Below, piece by piece: positions 62,868 to 64,000 of a stretch of DNA of 64,000 bases. The DNA lies in the NCBI RefSeq assembly GCF_025698545.1, contig NC_068569.1, positions 24,056,001 to 24,120,000 on the forward strand. Reading direction: 5' to 3'. The position numbers were made by a program, and so were the translations under genes. Below the pieces are notes generated by a model that saw only the letters and a program-made list of their open reading frames with translations, was not told the origin of the DNA and ran no database searches. The number at the start of each line of letters is the position of its first letter. Positions within the stretch are counted from its first letter, which is position 1. The stretch is from Gossypium raimondii (Eukaryota > Streptophyta > Magnoliopsida > Malvales > Malvaceae).

Positions 62868-63083
62868 TTAAATGAAATTTTCTATAGAATTAGAAACCTT
62901 GGAAGAACGGGTTTTCTTGGATACCCAGAAAAAGCAACCAGCCGTAGTGACTTCCTTTTCAATATCAAAAACCTTATTATCGTCAGTTTTTGTCTCTCGT
63001 TTCTCCATTTCCTTCATTTTCTCTTTACATAAAGATAGCATCACGTAAGCCTCTACTAGACCCCCTCCTCCCGCCATCGCCAT
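62868..63083 (-). CDS. Small conserved plant protein of unknown function
   Basis: A 71-residue frame starts MAMAGGGGLVEAYVMLSLCK, followed by a charged helix (EKMKEMEKRETKTDD), a hydrophobic patch GCFFWVSKK and a serine-rich tail. The opening and the GCFFWV motif match what I recall of short uncharacterised eudicot proteins. A TATAAATA on the minus strand (about 63114-63121) lies very close to the ATG, so the transcription start may be further upstream or the leader very short. No signal peptide. Function unknown. Confidence 0.55.
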   Translation of the reverse strand: MAMAGGGGLVEAYVMLSLCKEKMKEMEKRETKTDDNKVFDIEKEVTTAGCFFWVSKKTRSSKVSNSIENFI

Positions 63084-64000
63084 TGATGAACTGAAATAAA
63101 AAACCTTTTTTCTTATTTATAAACTTTCTCCTTGAGAACTGAGATGCGAATGAAGGTTTCTTTTTAGGAGGTTGGAAAATTTATAGGTTACCTAAGGGGA
63201 AAAAGGTGCGAAATTTACATATTTGTGATGTGGAGTGTAAGGACGTGTCGGATTCGCCGTTCTTTTTGAGGGTGTTCAACAGCTCATGCTTTTTTCTTCA
63301 ATGGTCGCCGTTGATTTCTTGTGGACGTTTTAAGGGTCCGGTTATGTTAAAACCTGAACCGCTTTACATTGGTTCATGTCGAATAGGAGGGGTTTTTCTT
63401 TTCTCGAGGTAAAAAGCAGAGAAAAATTAGTATTTTACTTTTATGATATTTTATGTATTTTTATGTTTTAAGTATATATTAAATATAGTTTCAAAAAATG
63501 TATATATTAAAATTATAGATATATGGATATGTTAAATATTTTATATATTATTAAATATGTATTAAAGAATTATATATGCGATGAATTAATTATAATATAT
63601 ATACTTTGTTAAACATTAAAAATTTTTATTTTTCTGTAAGCAGTTTGTTTTTTATTTTTTGTTTTGTTCAGCGGTGATATCAACCTTCGGGTTAGCTATC
63701 ACTTGTTTTTTTTTCCTCCTATCAACTCTTTTTTTCTTTTTTTCTTCTCATTCACTCTACATTTATTTTTTCTTTTTCAATTTACAGATCTATTTTGTGG
63801 ATATTTTTGTTGTCTTCACAAGTTACGATGGATAAATGACGATGCTTGTCGTTCACTAAAACTTTACTGGCCACCAGTAGTTTTTTTGGAAAGTGAGTGG
63901 CTCTTCATCAATTTCTTAATTTGTTTCTGTTTTGAGAATATTTTAGAATAATAAATGATTTCACGAGTTGATTTGGACTCGTGTTGTCTTAAGTTTTATA
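63084..64000. other. Upstream region of the small gene and right-edge DNA
   Basis: 63120-63415 is less AT-rich and may be promoter. 63430-63640 is nearly pure A/T. The frames at 63206-63412 and 63664-63951 are unsupported, with phenylalanine-rich T-run translations. Confidence 0.35.

Noticed and set aside
63206..63951. Two plus-strand frames near the right edge
   Set aside because: Phe-rich and without domains. The first overlaps the likely promoter of the minus-strand small gene.
1..64000. tRNA, rRNA, prokaryotic operons or viral genes
   Set aside because: No cloverleaf, rRNA block or viral domain was recognised by eye. A dedicated tRNA scan was not possible.

Overview
This is plant nuclear DNA from a eudicot. 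Genes are intron-rich and spaced by long AT-rich tracts, and the transposon families look like those of Malvaceae, most likely cotton (Gossypium). The genus is an inference from recalled repeat families and gene similarity; no search was run.

Layout. 1-4798 (+) is the 3' part of a UPF1/SEN1-type superfamily 1 RNA helicase gene, open at the left edge. 8894-10052 (-) is a secreted Ole e 1-like protein gene with two exons. 15087-15425 (-) is a non-LTR retroelement RNase H remnant. 15930-16654 (+) is a GPI-anchored lipid-transfer-protein-like gene broken by two independent frameshifts. About 18570-31400 (+) is the complete gene for the homomeric, biotin-containing acetyl-CoA carboxylase (ACC1 type). 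It was resolved into 31 coding exons that stay in frame and give 2262 residues. 58950-59411 (+) is a FAF-domain (FANTASTIC FOUR-like) gene. 62868-63083 (-) is a small unnamed plant protein.

Between the genes lies a transposon landscape. 32120-36056 holds a plant-mobile-domain (PMD) pseudogene with an in-frame nonsense codon, a 126-bp tandem repeat, a GC-rich hairpin and an LTR-like end. 40471-46427 is a CACTA (En/Spm) element with matching ends and a 3-bp target duplication. It carries host-gene exon fragments recognisable as SMC4, cytosolic prolyl-tRNA synthetase and a TcdA/ThiF-like protein, so it is a Pack-CACTA. 47185-58598 is a nest: a 739-bp Mutator-type foldback element was split by an LTR-like repeat, which was itself hit by two relatives, one of which was hit again. 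Each insertion can be delimited by its target-site duplication. Several smaller foldback MITEs occur elsewhere, one inside an ACC1 intron.

The intact genes are ordinary plant genes with no visible functional link to each other. The novelty is mainly in mobile-element architecture: gene-fragment capture and nested insertions whose order can be read. I found no convincing new enzymatic or defence system.
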